Below are positions 54,104 through 64,000 of a stretch of 64,000 nucleotides of DNA, piece by piece. Position numbers and translations under genes: made by a program. The first letter of the stretch is position 1. Each line of letters begins with the position of its first letter. The DNA is from Micromonospora sp. MA102 (GTDB lineage Bacteria > Actinomycetota > Actinomycetes > Mycobacteriales > Micromonosporaceae). Below the pieces are notes generated by a model. That model worked only from the letters and a program-made list of their open reading frames with translations. It made no database searches and had not been told where the DNA came from. The stretch covers positions 607,508 to 671,507 of the forward strand of contig NZ_JAMWEG010000002.1 of NCBI RefSeq assembly GCF_025460765.1. Direction: 5' to 3'.

Positions 54104-54724
54104 ATGACGGATCTGCTGGCCCAGGTCGGGGAGCTGCCCACCACCCTGCTCATGGGGATGCTGGGCATGGTGATGCTCGCCGACGCCGTACCCCTGCTCG
54201 GGGTGCTGGTCCCCGGCGACGCCGCGGTCCTCGCCGCGGTCGGCGCGGGCCGGCCGGCGACGGGGCTGGCGACCGTCGTGGCCGTGGTGGCCGGGTGCCT
54301 CGCCGGCTGGTCGTTGAGCTTCCTGGCCGGGCGGCGCTGGGGGGAGCGGCTGCGGCGCAGCCGCCTCGGTGACTGGATCGGCGAGCCGCGCTGGGCGGCC
54401 GCGGAGGCGCTGCTGCGCCGGGGCGGCGGGCGGATGGTGCTGGTGGCGCCGTTCCTGCCGGTGTTCAACGCGCTGCTGCCCCTCGCCGCCGGCGGCCTGC
54501 GGATGCCCTACCGGCGGTTCGCGGTCAGCGCGGCGCTCGGCGCGACCCTCTGGGCCGGCCTGTACGTGGCCCTCGGCATCACGGCGCGGACGCTGACCGG
54601 GCTGCTGCCCGGCGCGCCGAACCCGACAGTGCTCACCATGGCGGTCGGCCTGCTGCTCGCCGGGCCGGTGCTGCTCGGCACCCGGCACCGGCTCCGCGCG
54701 TTGACCGCCGCCGACGCGGGCTGA
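54104..54724 (+). CDS. DedA family membrane protein
   Basis: A DedA protein of 206 aa with about five spans: LGVLVPGDAAVLAAVGAG, the hydrophilic LAGRRWGERLRRSRLGDWIG, then MVLVAPFLPVFNALLPLAAG, GLRMPYRRFAVSAALGATLW. These match the two DedA motifs (the E/D-containing re-entrant and the R/P motif), with Phe-Leu-Pro-Val replacing the more usual RF[VI]P, so the conserved Arg is missing. It may flip polyprenyl phosphate or phospholipids. TAGCGT (54091-54096) ends 7 nt before ATG 54104, suggesting leaderless transcription. Confidence 0.87.
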   Translation: MTDLLAQVGELPTTLLMGMLGMVMLADAVPLLGVLVPGDAAVLAAVGAGRPATGLATVVAVVAGCLAGWSLSFLAGRRWGERLRRSRLGDWIGEPRWAAAEALLRRGGGRMVLVAPFLPVFNALLPLAAGGLRMPYRRFAVSAALGATLWAGLYVALGITARTLTGLLPGAPNPTVLTMAVGLLLAGPVLLGTRHRLRALTAADAG

Positions 54725-54752
54725 GCGGGCCGGTCGGGCCGGCCCGCCACGC

Positions 54753-55424
54753 TCACCAGCCGCGGGCCCGCCACTGCGGCAGCGCGGGGCGCTCGGCGCC
54801 GAGCGTGCTGTCCTTGCCGTGACCCGGGTAGAACCAGGTCTCGTCCGGCAGCCGGTCGAAGAGCTTCCGCTCCACGTCGTCGATGAGCTGGCCGAACCGC
54901 TCCGGGTCCTGCTCGGTGTTGCCGACCCCGCCGGGGAACAGCGAGTCCCCGGTGAACAGGTGCGGCACGCCGGACGGGTCCCGGTAGAGCAGCGCGATCG
55001 AACCCGGCGTGTGCCCCTTGAGGTGGATCACCTCCAGCGCGCAGTCGCCGACCGGGACCGTGTCGCCGTCGCGCAGCGGCTCGGCGTCGATCGGCAGCCC
55101 CTCGGCGTCGTCCGCGTGCACCAGCGGGCGGGCGCCGGTCTTGGCGACCACCTCCTCCAGGGCGACCCAGTGGTCCATGTGCCGGTGGGTGGTGACCACC
55201 GCCGCCAGCCCGCCGGCACCGACCAGGTCGAGCAGGCGCGGCGCCTCGTTCGCGGCGTCGATCAGCACCTGCTCGCCGGTCTCCCGGCAGCGCAACAGGT
55301 AGGCGTTGTTGTCCATCGGGCCCACCGACAGCTTCGTGATCGTGAGCCGGTCGAGCTCGCGCACGGCCGGCGCACCGCCGGGCGTGACGTCTCCGTTGTA
55401 GGTCATGACGGTGTTCAGATCCAT
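54753..55424 (-). CDS. MBL-fold metallo-hydrolase (glyoxalase II-like)
   Basis: A metallo-beta-lactamase-fold hydrolase of 223 aa. Metal ligands: VVTTHRHMDHWVALEEV (HxHxDH), HLKGHTPGSIALLY, LFTGDSLFPGGVGNT and FYPGHGKDSTLGAE. The GxxNTxx and HLKGHTPGS pattern is typical of the glyoxalase II or persulfide dioxygenase branch, with a hydrolysis of thioesters of mycothiol as a possibility. The start ATG 55424 overlaps the end of the mycothiol-dependent enzyme gene by 10 nt, which supports a role linked with mycothiol. Confidence 0.9.
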   Translation of the reverse strand: MDLNTVMTYNGDVTPGGAPAVRELDRLTITKLSVGPMDNNAYLLRCRETGEQVLIDAANEAPRLLDLVGAGGLAAVVTTHRHMDHWVALEEVVAKTGARPLVHADDAEGLPIDAEPLRDGDTVPVGDCALEVIHLKGHTPGSIALLYRDPSGVPHLFTGDSLFPGGVGNTEQDPERFGQLIDDVERKLFDRLPDETWFYPGHGKDSTLGAERPALPQWRARGW

Positions 55425-56131
55425 TCCGGTGGAGTAGGCAGGGGACCGGCGGGAGTGACGGTGAGCACCTCGCCCGCGCTGCGGCCGGTCAGCCAGGCGG
55501 CGAGTTCCGGCGCGGGGCCGGTGACGGTGGGCGCCCCCTCGGGGTCACCCACGACGAGCTCCTGGCGGACGCCGTCGAAGCGCAGCACCATGGCCGGCGC
55601 CTCCGGGTTGCCGGCGAGGCCGGCCACCACCTCGTGCAGCAGCCGCTGGGCGAACGCGTCCGGCCAGTCGGCCGGCCGGTAGCCGGCTCCAAGGTCGACG
55701 TGGTGCACCTCGATTTCGCGCAGCCGGCCCCAGACCAGCATCGCCGCCGGCCACGGGCCGCGCCGGGTCTGCACGGTGGCGCCCCACGCCTCCACCGGCA
55801 TCTCGGCGACCGCCGCGGTGAACCGCTGCGAGCTGCGGCGCAGGTCGTCCATGAGGTCGGCCGGCCCGCGGCCCGCGCCGGCCTCGATGTCGGCCGACCG
55901 GGCCTCGGGGCTGACGTACATCGGGATCGCCTCGCCGGTGCGCGCGGAGGTCAGCAGGTTGACGAAGCCGTCGGCGTTGCGGCCCAGGTGGGTCAGGACG
56001 TGCCCGCGCGTCCAGCCCGGCAGCAGCGACGGCGCGGCCATGTCGTCGGCGCCCAGGGCGGCCACGGTACGCAGCAGCCGGGCGGTCGCCTCGTCCAGCT
56101 CACCGGTCAGCAGGAGAGGATCGCTCGTCAT
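55415..56131 (-). CDS. Maleylpyruvate isomerase family mycothiol-dependent enzyme
   Basis: A DinB-like enzyme of 238 aa. The MDMPI N-terminal domain starts with LLLTGELDEATARLLRTVAA and has the metal His residues in LPGWTRGHVLTHLGRNADG and REIEVHHVDLGAGYRPADWP. The C-terminal sterol-carrier-like domain ends PGPLPTPPEW-type. Family members use mycothiol to isomerise maleylpyruvate or conjugate electrophiles. TAGGGT (plus-strand 56161-56166) and GGGGTGA just before ATG 56131 give a leader of about 22 nt. The MBL hydrolase follows, overlapping. Confidence 0.9.
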   Translation of the reverse strand: MTSDPLLLTGELDEATARLLRTVAALGADDMAAPSLLPGWTRGHVLTHLGRNADGFVNLLTSARTGEAIPMYVSPEARSADIEAGAGRGPADLMDDLRRSSQRFTAAVAEMPVEAWGATVQTRRGPWPAAMLVWGRLREIEVHHVDLGAGYRPADWPDAFAQRLLHEVVAGLAGNPEAPAMVLRFDGVRQELVVGDPEGAPTVTGPAPELAAWLTGRSAGEVLTVTPAGPLPTPPEWI

Positions 56132-56389
56132 GCCGTCACCCCAGTCGCGCTCACGCACCGACCCTAGCGGTAGGCCGCCGTCGCGTCGCCGGGGAAATCG
56201 CTTTCGGCGCGTCGACGCGCCCTCTACGGTCGGGGCCGACGGCTTCGGGTCGCGGCGGGGCGTCAGACCGCGCCCGAGCTGACGTCGTCGTAGAGCGCGG
56301 CACCGGGAGTCGGAGCGGAGGTGGTGGTGAGCATGCCGGCCGTAGCACTCGTGATCCGCCAGGAACCCCCTCGACACCGATGAGGACAC

Positions 56390-57469
56390 ATGACCATCGA
56401 CCTGACCGCCCTCGGCTGGGATGCCGACCGGGCGGCGTACCCGAATCGACACACTGACCGCCGACCGGGCCGGGTGGCCCGCGTCGACCGCGGCGTCTGC
56501 ACCGTGCTCCGCCCGGAGGGGCCCGTCCGGGCCAGCCTGGGCGGCGGCCTGCTGGCCGCGGCGGCCCGCGACCTGACCGCGCTGCCCTGCGCCGGCGACT
56601 GGGTGCTGCTGGCCACGTGGCCGGACGGGCCGGTCACCGTGGAGACGGTGCTGCCGCGCCGCACCGCGCTGATCCGGCGCACCGCCGGCAAGGACGCCAG
56701 CGGCCAGGTGCTGGCCGCCAACCTCGACGCCGCCGCGGTGGTCGAGCCGGTGCACCCGGCGCCGGACGCCGCCCGCATCGAGCGGCTGCTCTCCCTGGCG
56801 CACGAGTCCGGCGCCGAGCCGCTCGTCGTGCTCACCAAGGCCGACCTGGCCCCCGACCCGGCCGCCGTGGCGCGGCAGCTCGCCGCCCTGGCGCCCGGGG
56901 TGCCGGTGCTGCCGGTCAGCGCCGAGCGCGGCACCGGGCTGGACCCGCTGCGCCCCTACGTGTTGCCGGGGCGCACGCTCGGCCTGCTCGGGCCCTCCGG
57001 CGCGGGCAAGTCGAGCCTGGTCAACGCCCTGGCCGGGGCCGACGTGATGCGCACGCAGGCGATCCGGCGGTCCGACGGCAAGGGCCGGCACACCACCACC
57101 TGGCGGGCGCTGGTGCCGATCCCCGGCGGGGGAGCGGTGCTGGACACCCCCGGCGTGCGGGCCGTCGGCCTGCTGGACGGCTCGGCCGGCCTGGACCGGG
57201 CGTTCGCCGACATCGCCGAGCTGGCCGCCGACTGCCGGTACGGCGACTGCGCCCACGAGGCCGAGCCGGCCTGCGCCGTGCGGGCGGCCCTGGAGACCGG
57301 CGAGCTGCCGGTCCGGCGGTGGGAGAACTGGCGCCGGCTCCAGCGCGAGGTGGCGTACGAGAGCCGGCGCCGGGAGGTCCGGCTGGCCTCCGAGCGGCGG
57401 GGCGGCTGGCGCGGCGGCCGGCGGCGGACCGGGCGTCCGGCGACCCCGCCGGGGCCCGGGGGACTCTAG
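56390..57469 (+). CDS. rsgA: Ribosome small subunit-dependent GTPase A
   Basis: A circularly permuted GTPase of 359 aa that checks 30S maturation. The N-terminal OB domain (VARVDRGVCTVLRPEGPVRA) is followed by G4 VVLTKADLAPDP, G1 GLLGPSGAGKSSLVNALAG and G3 VLDTPGVRAVG. The C-terminal zinc module is DCRYGDCAHEAEPACAV (C-x4-C-x-H-x5-C). The final 40 residues are Arg/Gly-rich. TGAGGA (56381-56386) lies before ATG 56390. The intergenic stretch to the divergent enzyme gene holds the promoter. Confidence 0.95.
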   Translation: MTIDLTALGWDADRAAYPNRHTDRRPGRVARVDRGVCTVLRPEGPVRASLGGGLLAAAARDLTALPCAGDWVLLATWPDGPVTVETVLPRRTALIRRTAGKDASGQVLAANLDAAAVVEPVHPAPDAARIERLLSLAHESGAEPLVVLTKADLAPDPAAVARQLAALAPGVPVLPVSAERGTGLDPLRPYVLPGRTLGLLGPSGAGKSSLVNALAGADVMRTQAIRRSDGKGRHTTTWRALVPIPGGGAVLDTPGVRAVGLLDGSAGLDRAFADIAELAADCRYGDCAHEAEPACAVRAALETGELPVRRWENWRRLQREVAYESRRREVRLASERRGGWRGGRRRTGRPATPPGPGGL

Positions 57470-57678
57470 CGGGTGCCGGGGCGGTCGGGGCGGGCCGCGT
57501 CGGTGCCCGCCCGACCGCACTGAGCTGGGGGAATGTCCGCGCGACGGAAGTTGTCATACCTCGGGGCTAGAGTTGCCGAGGCGTCTTCCCTGCGCCTTCA
57601 CAACCCTCGAAAACCGCTCAGACCTCGCGTCGGGCGGACAGATCCGCCTCACAATCTTCTTCCGGGAGCACACGCACC

Positions 57679-60624
<2,946 letters not shown>

Positions 60625-60636
60625 GTGACGGGTACG

Positions 60637-60667
60637 ACGGGCGGGCCGGCCACGGCCCGCCCGTTTT
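60637..60667 (+). terminator. Rho-independent terminator after uvrA
   Basis: ACGGGCGGGCCG (60637-60648) and CGGCCCGCCCGT (60653-60664) are exact reverse complements around GCCA, followed by TTT. It is 13 nt after the uvrA stop. Confidence 0.85.
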
Positions 60668-60778
60668 GGATATCCATTTCGTGACGCGTCAGTATGAACC
60701 GTGCGCCAGAGTGATCCGTGTTGTGAAGTGAGGCCATCGGATCACGACGGGTGGCGGCAGCCGAGAGAGAGGCCGGAC

Positions 60779-61270
60779 ATGAGCGACGACGAGGTGCTGA
60801 CCGGGCCGGGGAGGCAGACTCGCCGGACCCTGCTGGCGGGCGCCGGCGCGGTCGGGGCGGCCGTGGTGCTGACCGCCTGCGGTGACGACGCCGGCGACAC
60901 GGCCGGCGGCCCGGCCCCCACCAGCGCCGGCCCTCCCGGCGCCACCAACGCCGGCGACCCCGAGGGCGGCGAGCGGGACAGCAAGGGTCCGCTCGCCCGG
61001 ACCACCGACATCCCCGTCGGCGGCGGGGCGGTCTTCGCCAGCCAGGGTGTCGTGATCACCCAGCCCGAGGCCGGCCAGTTCAAGGCCTTCGACCCGATCT
61101 GCACCCACCAGGGCTGCCCGGTGTCGAACGTCGACGGCGGCACCATCAACTGCACCTGCCACAACAGCCGGTTTTCGATCACCGACGGCTCGGTGAAGCA
61201 GGGTCCGGCGACCAAGCCGCTCGCGCCGAAGAACATCAAGGTCACCGGCGAGCAGATCACCCTGGCCTGA
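60779..61270 (+). CDS. Rieske [2Fe-2S] protein with Tat-type lipoprotein signal
   Basis: A Rieske protein of 163 aa. The N-terminus has the twin-arginine motif [12 protein letters not shown] and ends in the lipobox LTAC, so a folded, cluster-containing lipoprotein would be exported by Tat. The two cluster motifs are CTHQGCPV and CTCHNSRF, giving the Cys/His ligand pairs; the two extra Cys (GCPV, NCTC) can make the Rieske disulfide. Other marks: [19 protein letters not shown] and [18 protein letters not shown]. It is a single small ferredoxin-like electron carrier; no oxygenase partner lies nearby. GAGAGAGG precedes ATG 60779. Confidence 0.93.
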   Translation: MSDDEVLTGPGRQTRRTLLAGAGAVGAAVVLTACGDDAGDTAGGPAPTSAGPPGATNAGDPEGGERDSKGPLARTTDIPVGGGAVFASQGVVITQPEAGQFKAFDPICTHQGCPVSNVDGGTINCTCHNSRFSITDGSVKQGPATKPLAPKNIKVTGEQITLA

Positions 61271-61359
61271 CCGTCCCGCCGCGGCCCCCGCCCGCCCGAC
61301 CGGGGGCGGGGGACGCGCGGCGACGGCCGGTTGTCGGGGGCGCGGACTACGCTTGGCGC

Positions 61360-63300
61360 GTGGCTGACCCCTCGACCTACCGTCCCGCACCCGGCACCAT
61401 CCCGGAGTCGCCAGGGGTCTACCGCTTCCGCGACGGCACCGGCCGGGTGATCTATGTCGGCAAGGCGCGCAACCTGCGCAGCCGGCTCAACTCCTACTTC
61501 GCCGACCCGGTCAACCTGCACCAGCGCACCCGGCAGATGGTCTTCACCGCCGAGTCGGTGGACTGGATCACGGTCGCCACCGAGGTCGAGGCGCTCCAGC
61601 AGGAATACACCTGGATCAAGCAGTACGACCCGAGGTTCAACGTCCGCTACCGCGACGACAAGTCGTACCCCTACCTGGCGGTGACCCTCGACGAGGAATA
61701 CCCGCGGTTGCAGGTGATGCGCGGCGCCAAGCGCAAGGGGGTGCGCTACTTCGGGCCGTACTCGCACGCCTGGGCCATCCGCGAGACGCTGGACCTGCTG
61801 CTGCGCGTCTTCCCGGCGCGGACCTGCTCCTCCGGGGTGTTCAAGCGGGCCGGTCAGGTCGGCCGGCCCTGCCTGCTCGGCTACATCGGCAAGTGCTCCG
61901 CGCCCTGCGTGGGCAGCGTCACCGCCGACGGGCACCGGGAGATCGTCAACGGCTTCTGCGACTTCATGGCGGGCCGCACCGACACCATGGTGCGCCGGCT
62001 GGAGAAGGAGATGCTGGAGGCCAGCGAGCAGCTCGAATTCGAGCGGGCCGCCCGACTCCGCGACGACGTGGCGGCGCTGCGCCGGGCCATGGAGAAGCAG
62101 ACCGTGGTGCTCGGCGACGGCACCGACGCCGACGTGGTGGCCTTCGCCGACGACCCCCTCGAAGCCGCCGTCCAGGTCTTCCACGTCCGCGACGGCCGGG
62201 TCCGCGGTCAGCGCGGCTGGGTGGTGGAGAAGACCGAGGAGCTGACGACCGGCGACCTGGTGCACCACTTCTGCACCCAGGTCTACGGCGGCGAGCAGGG
62301 CGAGGCCGACGTCCCGCGCGAGCTGCTCGTCCCCGAGCTGCCCGGCGACGTCGACGCGCTCGCCGACTGGCTGTCCACCCGGCGGGGCAGCCGGGTGACG
62401 CTGCGGGTGCCGCAGCGTGGCGACAAGCGCTCGCTGCTGGAGACCGTCGAGCGCAACGCCAAGGACGCGCTCGCCCGGCACAAGCTCAAGCGGGCCGGTG
62501 ACCTCACCACCCGCAGCCAGGCCCTCGACGAGATCGCCGACGCGCTCGGCATGCGCACCTCCCCGCTGCGCATCGAGTGCTTCGACGTCTCGCAGATCCA
62601 GGGCACCGACGTGGTGGCCAGCATGGTCGTCTTCGAGGACGGGCTGCCCCGCAAGAGCGAGTACCGCCGGTTCATCGTGCGGGGCGCCACCGACGACCTC
62701 TCGGCCATGTCCGAGGTGCTGCGCCGGCGCTTCGCCCGCTACCTCGACGCGCGCGCCGAGACCGGTGAGATCGGCGAGGAGACCGCCAGCGACCCGGACC
62801 GGCCCGGCATCGACCCGACCACGGGGCGGCCGCGCCGGTTCGCGTACCCGCCGCAGCTGGTCGTGGTCGACGGCGGCCCGCCGCAGGTGGCGGCCGCCGC
62901 GCAGGCCCTTGCCGAGCTGGGCATCGACGACGTGGCACTCTGCGGGCTGGCCAAGCGGCTGGAGGAGGTCTGGCTGCCCGACGACGAGTTCCCGGTCATC
63001 CTGCCGCGCACTTCCGAGGCGCTCTACCTGCTCCAGCGGGTCCGCGACGAGGCGCACCGCTTCGCCATCACGTTCCACCGCCAGCGACGCTCGAAGCGGA
63101 TGACCGAGTCGGCGCTGGACAACGTCCCCGGCCTCGGCGAGGTGCGCCGCAAGGCGCTGCTGCGGCACTTCGGCTCACTGAAGCGGCTCAGCGCGGCGAC
63201 CGTGGAGGAGATCACCGAGGTGCCGGGGGTGGGCAAGCGGACCGCCGAGGCGATCCTGGCCGCCCTCGACGACGGCGCCCAGCGCACCCCCACCGCCTGA
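61360..63300 (+). CDS. uvrC: Excinuclease ABC subunit C
   Basis: UvrC, 646 aa, which makes both incisions around the lesion. The N-terminal GIY-YIG nuclease: [31 protein letters not shown]. The UVR motif is near [20 protein letters not shown]. The C-terminal RNase H-like nuclease has [20 protein letters not shown] and [18 protein letters not shown]. The end has helix-hairpin-helix motifs ([33 protein letters not shown]). The start GTG 61360 has TACGCT (61348-61353) ending 6 nt before it, leaderless. It closes the nucleotide excision repair set of the window. Confidence 0.97.
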   Translation: MADPSTYRPAPGTIPESPGVYRFRDGTGRVIYVGKARNLRSRLNSYFADPVNLHQRTRQMVFTAESVDWITVATEVEALQQEYTWIKQYDPRFNVRYRDDKSYPYLAVTLDEEYPRLQVMRGAKRKGVRYFGPYSHAWAIRETLDLLLRVFPARTCSSGVFKRAGQVGRPCLLGYIGKCSAPCVGSVTADGHREIVNGFCDFMAGRTDTMVRRLEKEMLEASEQLEFERAARLRDDVAALRRAMEKQTVVLGDGTDADVVAFADDPLEAAVQVFHVRDGRVRGQRGWVVEKTEELTTGDLVHHFCTQVYGGEQGEADVPRELLVPELPGDVDALADWLSTRRGSRVTLRVPQRGDKRSLLETVERNAKDALARHKLKRAGDLTTRSQALDEIADALGMRTSPLRIECFDVSQIQGTDVVASMVVFEDGLPRKSEYRRFIVRGATDDLSAMSEVLRRRFARYLDARAETGEIGEETASDPDRPGIDPTTGRPRRFAYPPQLVVVDGGPPQVAAAAQALAELGIDDVALCGLAKRLEEVWLPDDEFPVILPRTSEALYLLQRVRDEAHRFAITFHRQRRSKRMTESALDNVPGLGEVRRKALLRHFGSLKRLSAATVEEITEVPGVGKRTAEAILAALDDGAQRTPTA

Positions 63301-64000
63301 CCCTGCCGCGGGTGTCTCCACCTGTCTGCGGCCGCCCACCCGTTGCCGCCGCCCGGTCACCTCTGCGCCGGCTCGGGCGGCGACCATCACCCTCGGCCCA
63401 GCCTCCGCCCATGCTGGCCGCCTGCCGGGGTTGTGCGGGTCCGGCATGACTGACCCGCGGATCGTGGCGACTTGTCGGCCGGTGCGAACGGGAACCTGCC
63501 AAGATCCGCGATGTCGGGTTGACGGCGGCGCGGCAGGGATGGGTCCCGCCGGGACGGCTGGTGCGGGACGCCCGGCTCGTGGACTGTGGCGGCCGGCGTT
63601 GGTTGTGTGAGCGGCTACGAACGTGATGGCGTGACGGGATGGCGTGGGCGGTTTGGTGACCGCGTCCTGGGTTGGAGTGCGCTTTCGCTGATTCGGCGGA
63701 GGCTCAGGTCCGTGCGGATTGATCGCCGGCTGCGCTTGGCTGGGGCGAATGTCCGGTTTGCGCCGGCAGTTCGAGGCCTGATGTCCGGTTTCGGCCTGGC
63801 TGTCGGGTGGTCGGCGCCACCGTGGCGGCGGAATCATGCCGGGGGTGGGGTCGTTGTACATGGCAGACCGCGCAGCAGCCCGCCCCCGGGCGACGGCGAC
63901 CGCCGGTCGGAATGACCGGCCCCCACCGGTCGTTACATCCCCCGGACCGCGAAGGTCCGAGCCGGTAGAGCCAGGGAATGACCCCGGGCCGCCGGTCGTT
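63301..64000. other. Gene-free tail of the window (no convincing coding sequence)
   Basis: No open frame here shows the third-position G/C bias of the neighbours or a recognisable family. The longest plus-strand frame (63586-63915, 109 codons) uses many A/T-ending codons, and its product is a low-complexity Arg/Gly string. The stretch 63580-63850 is visibly richer in T than the rest. The phrase ATGTCCGGTTT occurs twice (in 63740-63800). It may be the leader of a downstream gene or decayed coding DNA; neither is shown. Confidence 0.5.
63456..63510. repeat. Second imperfect palindrome, 55 bp
   Basis: CGCGGATCGTGGC (63456-63468) and GCCAAGATCCGCG (63498-63510) are reverse complements with one mismatch in 13, around a 29-nt centre. 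It lies 156 nt after uvrC in a gene-free stretch. Its layout parallels the palindrome at 40808 but the sequence is different. Confidence 0.6.

Noticed and set aside
57470..57678. LexA/SOS box ahead of uvrA
   Set aside because: No TCGAAC-N4-GTTCGA-like palindrome found; the same for the short region before uvrB.
63175..63861. 228-codon minus-strand frame
   Set aside because: It overlaps the 3' end of uvrC and reads as Pro/Arg/Thr-rich low-complexity sequence.
63586..63915. 109-codon plus-strand frame
   Set aside because: Third codon positions are not G/C biased as in the neighbours, and the product is low-complexity Arg/Gly. No family.

Overview
The window is about 64 kb of very GC-rich chromosomal DNA, almost fully packed with genes, from an actinomycete. 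A member of the Micromonosporaceae, most likely Micromonospora or a close relative, fits best. The grounds are the codon bias (third positions nearly all G or C), a PdtaR-type ANTAR response regulator, an XRE/DUF5753 regulator, a mycothiol-dependent maleylpyruvate-isomerase-family enzyme, and the order polA - rpsA - coaE - uvrB - (typA) - rsgA - uvrA - uvrC. The genus is inference; I ran no search. No prophage, CRISPR array, insertion sequence or biosynthetic cluster is visible.

Layout. 1-6.5 kb: the end of a membrane protein, a secreted CBM2-PL11 pectin-backbone lyase with a putative LacI-type operator, a flavin oxidoreductase next to an Lrp/AsnC regulator, and a divergent trans-sulfuration enzyme. 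5.7-6.6 kb: a stand-alone LAGLIDADG endonuclease-like gene 35 nt downstream of an unusual tRNA (Leu-like D-loop, CAA anticodon, short variable arm). 6.6-16.4 kb: pdtaR, a propeller-like lipoprotein, and eight ABC-transporter genes in a row (livKHMGF, then a polar amino acid set), possibly one long transcript. 16.4-23 kb: a remnant membrane gene, a SnoaL-type sigma factor, polA, an aldo/keto reductase, a DUF3140-DUF2945 pair and a methyltransferase. 23-30.4 kb: rpsA, a CoaE-GrpB fusion, a membrane-anchored unknown, and uvrB.

30.4-45.4 kb: small regulators and enzymes; a pnuC-nadR pair for nicotinamide riboside salvage; a probable yybP-ykoY (Mn2+) riboswitch ahead of terC; a probable muropeptide-recycling pair (dipeptide epimerase plus NlpC/P60 peptidase); a phosphatase; a class A beta-lactamase-like hydrolase; a methyltransferase; a dispersed-type palindrome; typA; a DedA-PAP2 fusion with a rare TTA codon; and a lytic-transglycosylase-like lipoprotein. 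45.4-53 kb: an MMPL exporter with a divergent MarR regulator around a near-perfect operator, a CocE-type hydrolase, a phage-lysin-like orphan, an ArsR-MFS pair, and a cold-shock gene. 53-64 kb: a methyltransferase, a DedA protein, an MBL hydrolase, a mycothiol-type enzyme, rsgA, uvrA, a Rieske protein, uvrC, and a 700-base tail with no convincing gene.

Together the genes are mainly housekeeping (DNA repair and replication, translation, NAD and CoA supply, cell-wall turnover, amino acid uptake) with small accessory pairs of regulator and enzyme or pump between them. A feature running across the window is that at least nine genes have a TANNNT -10 box exactly 6 or 7 nt before their start codon, the signature of leaderless transcripts; I used this to choose several starts.
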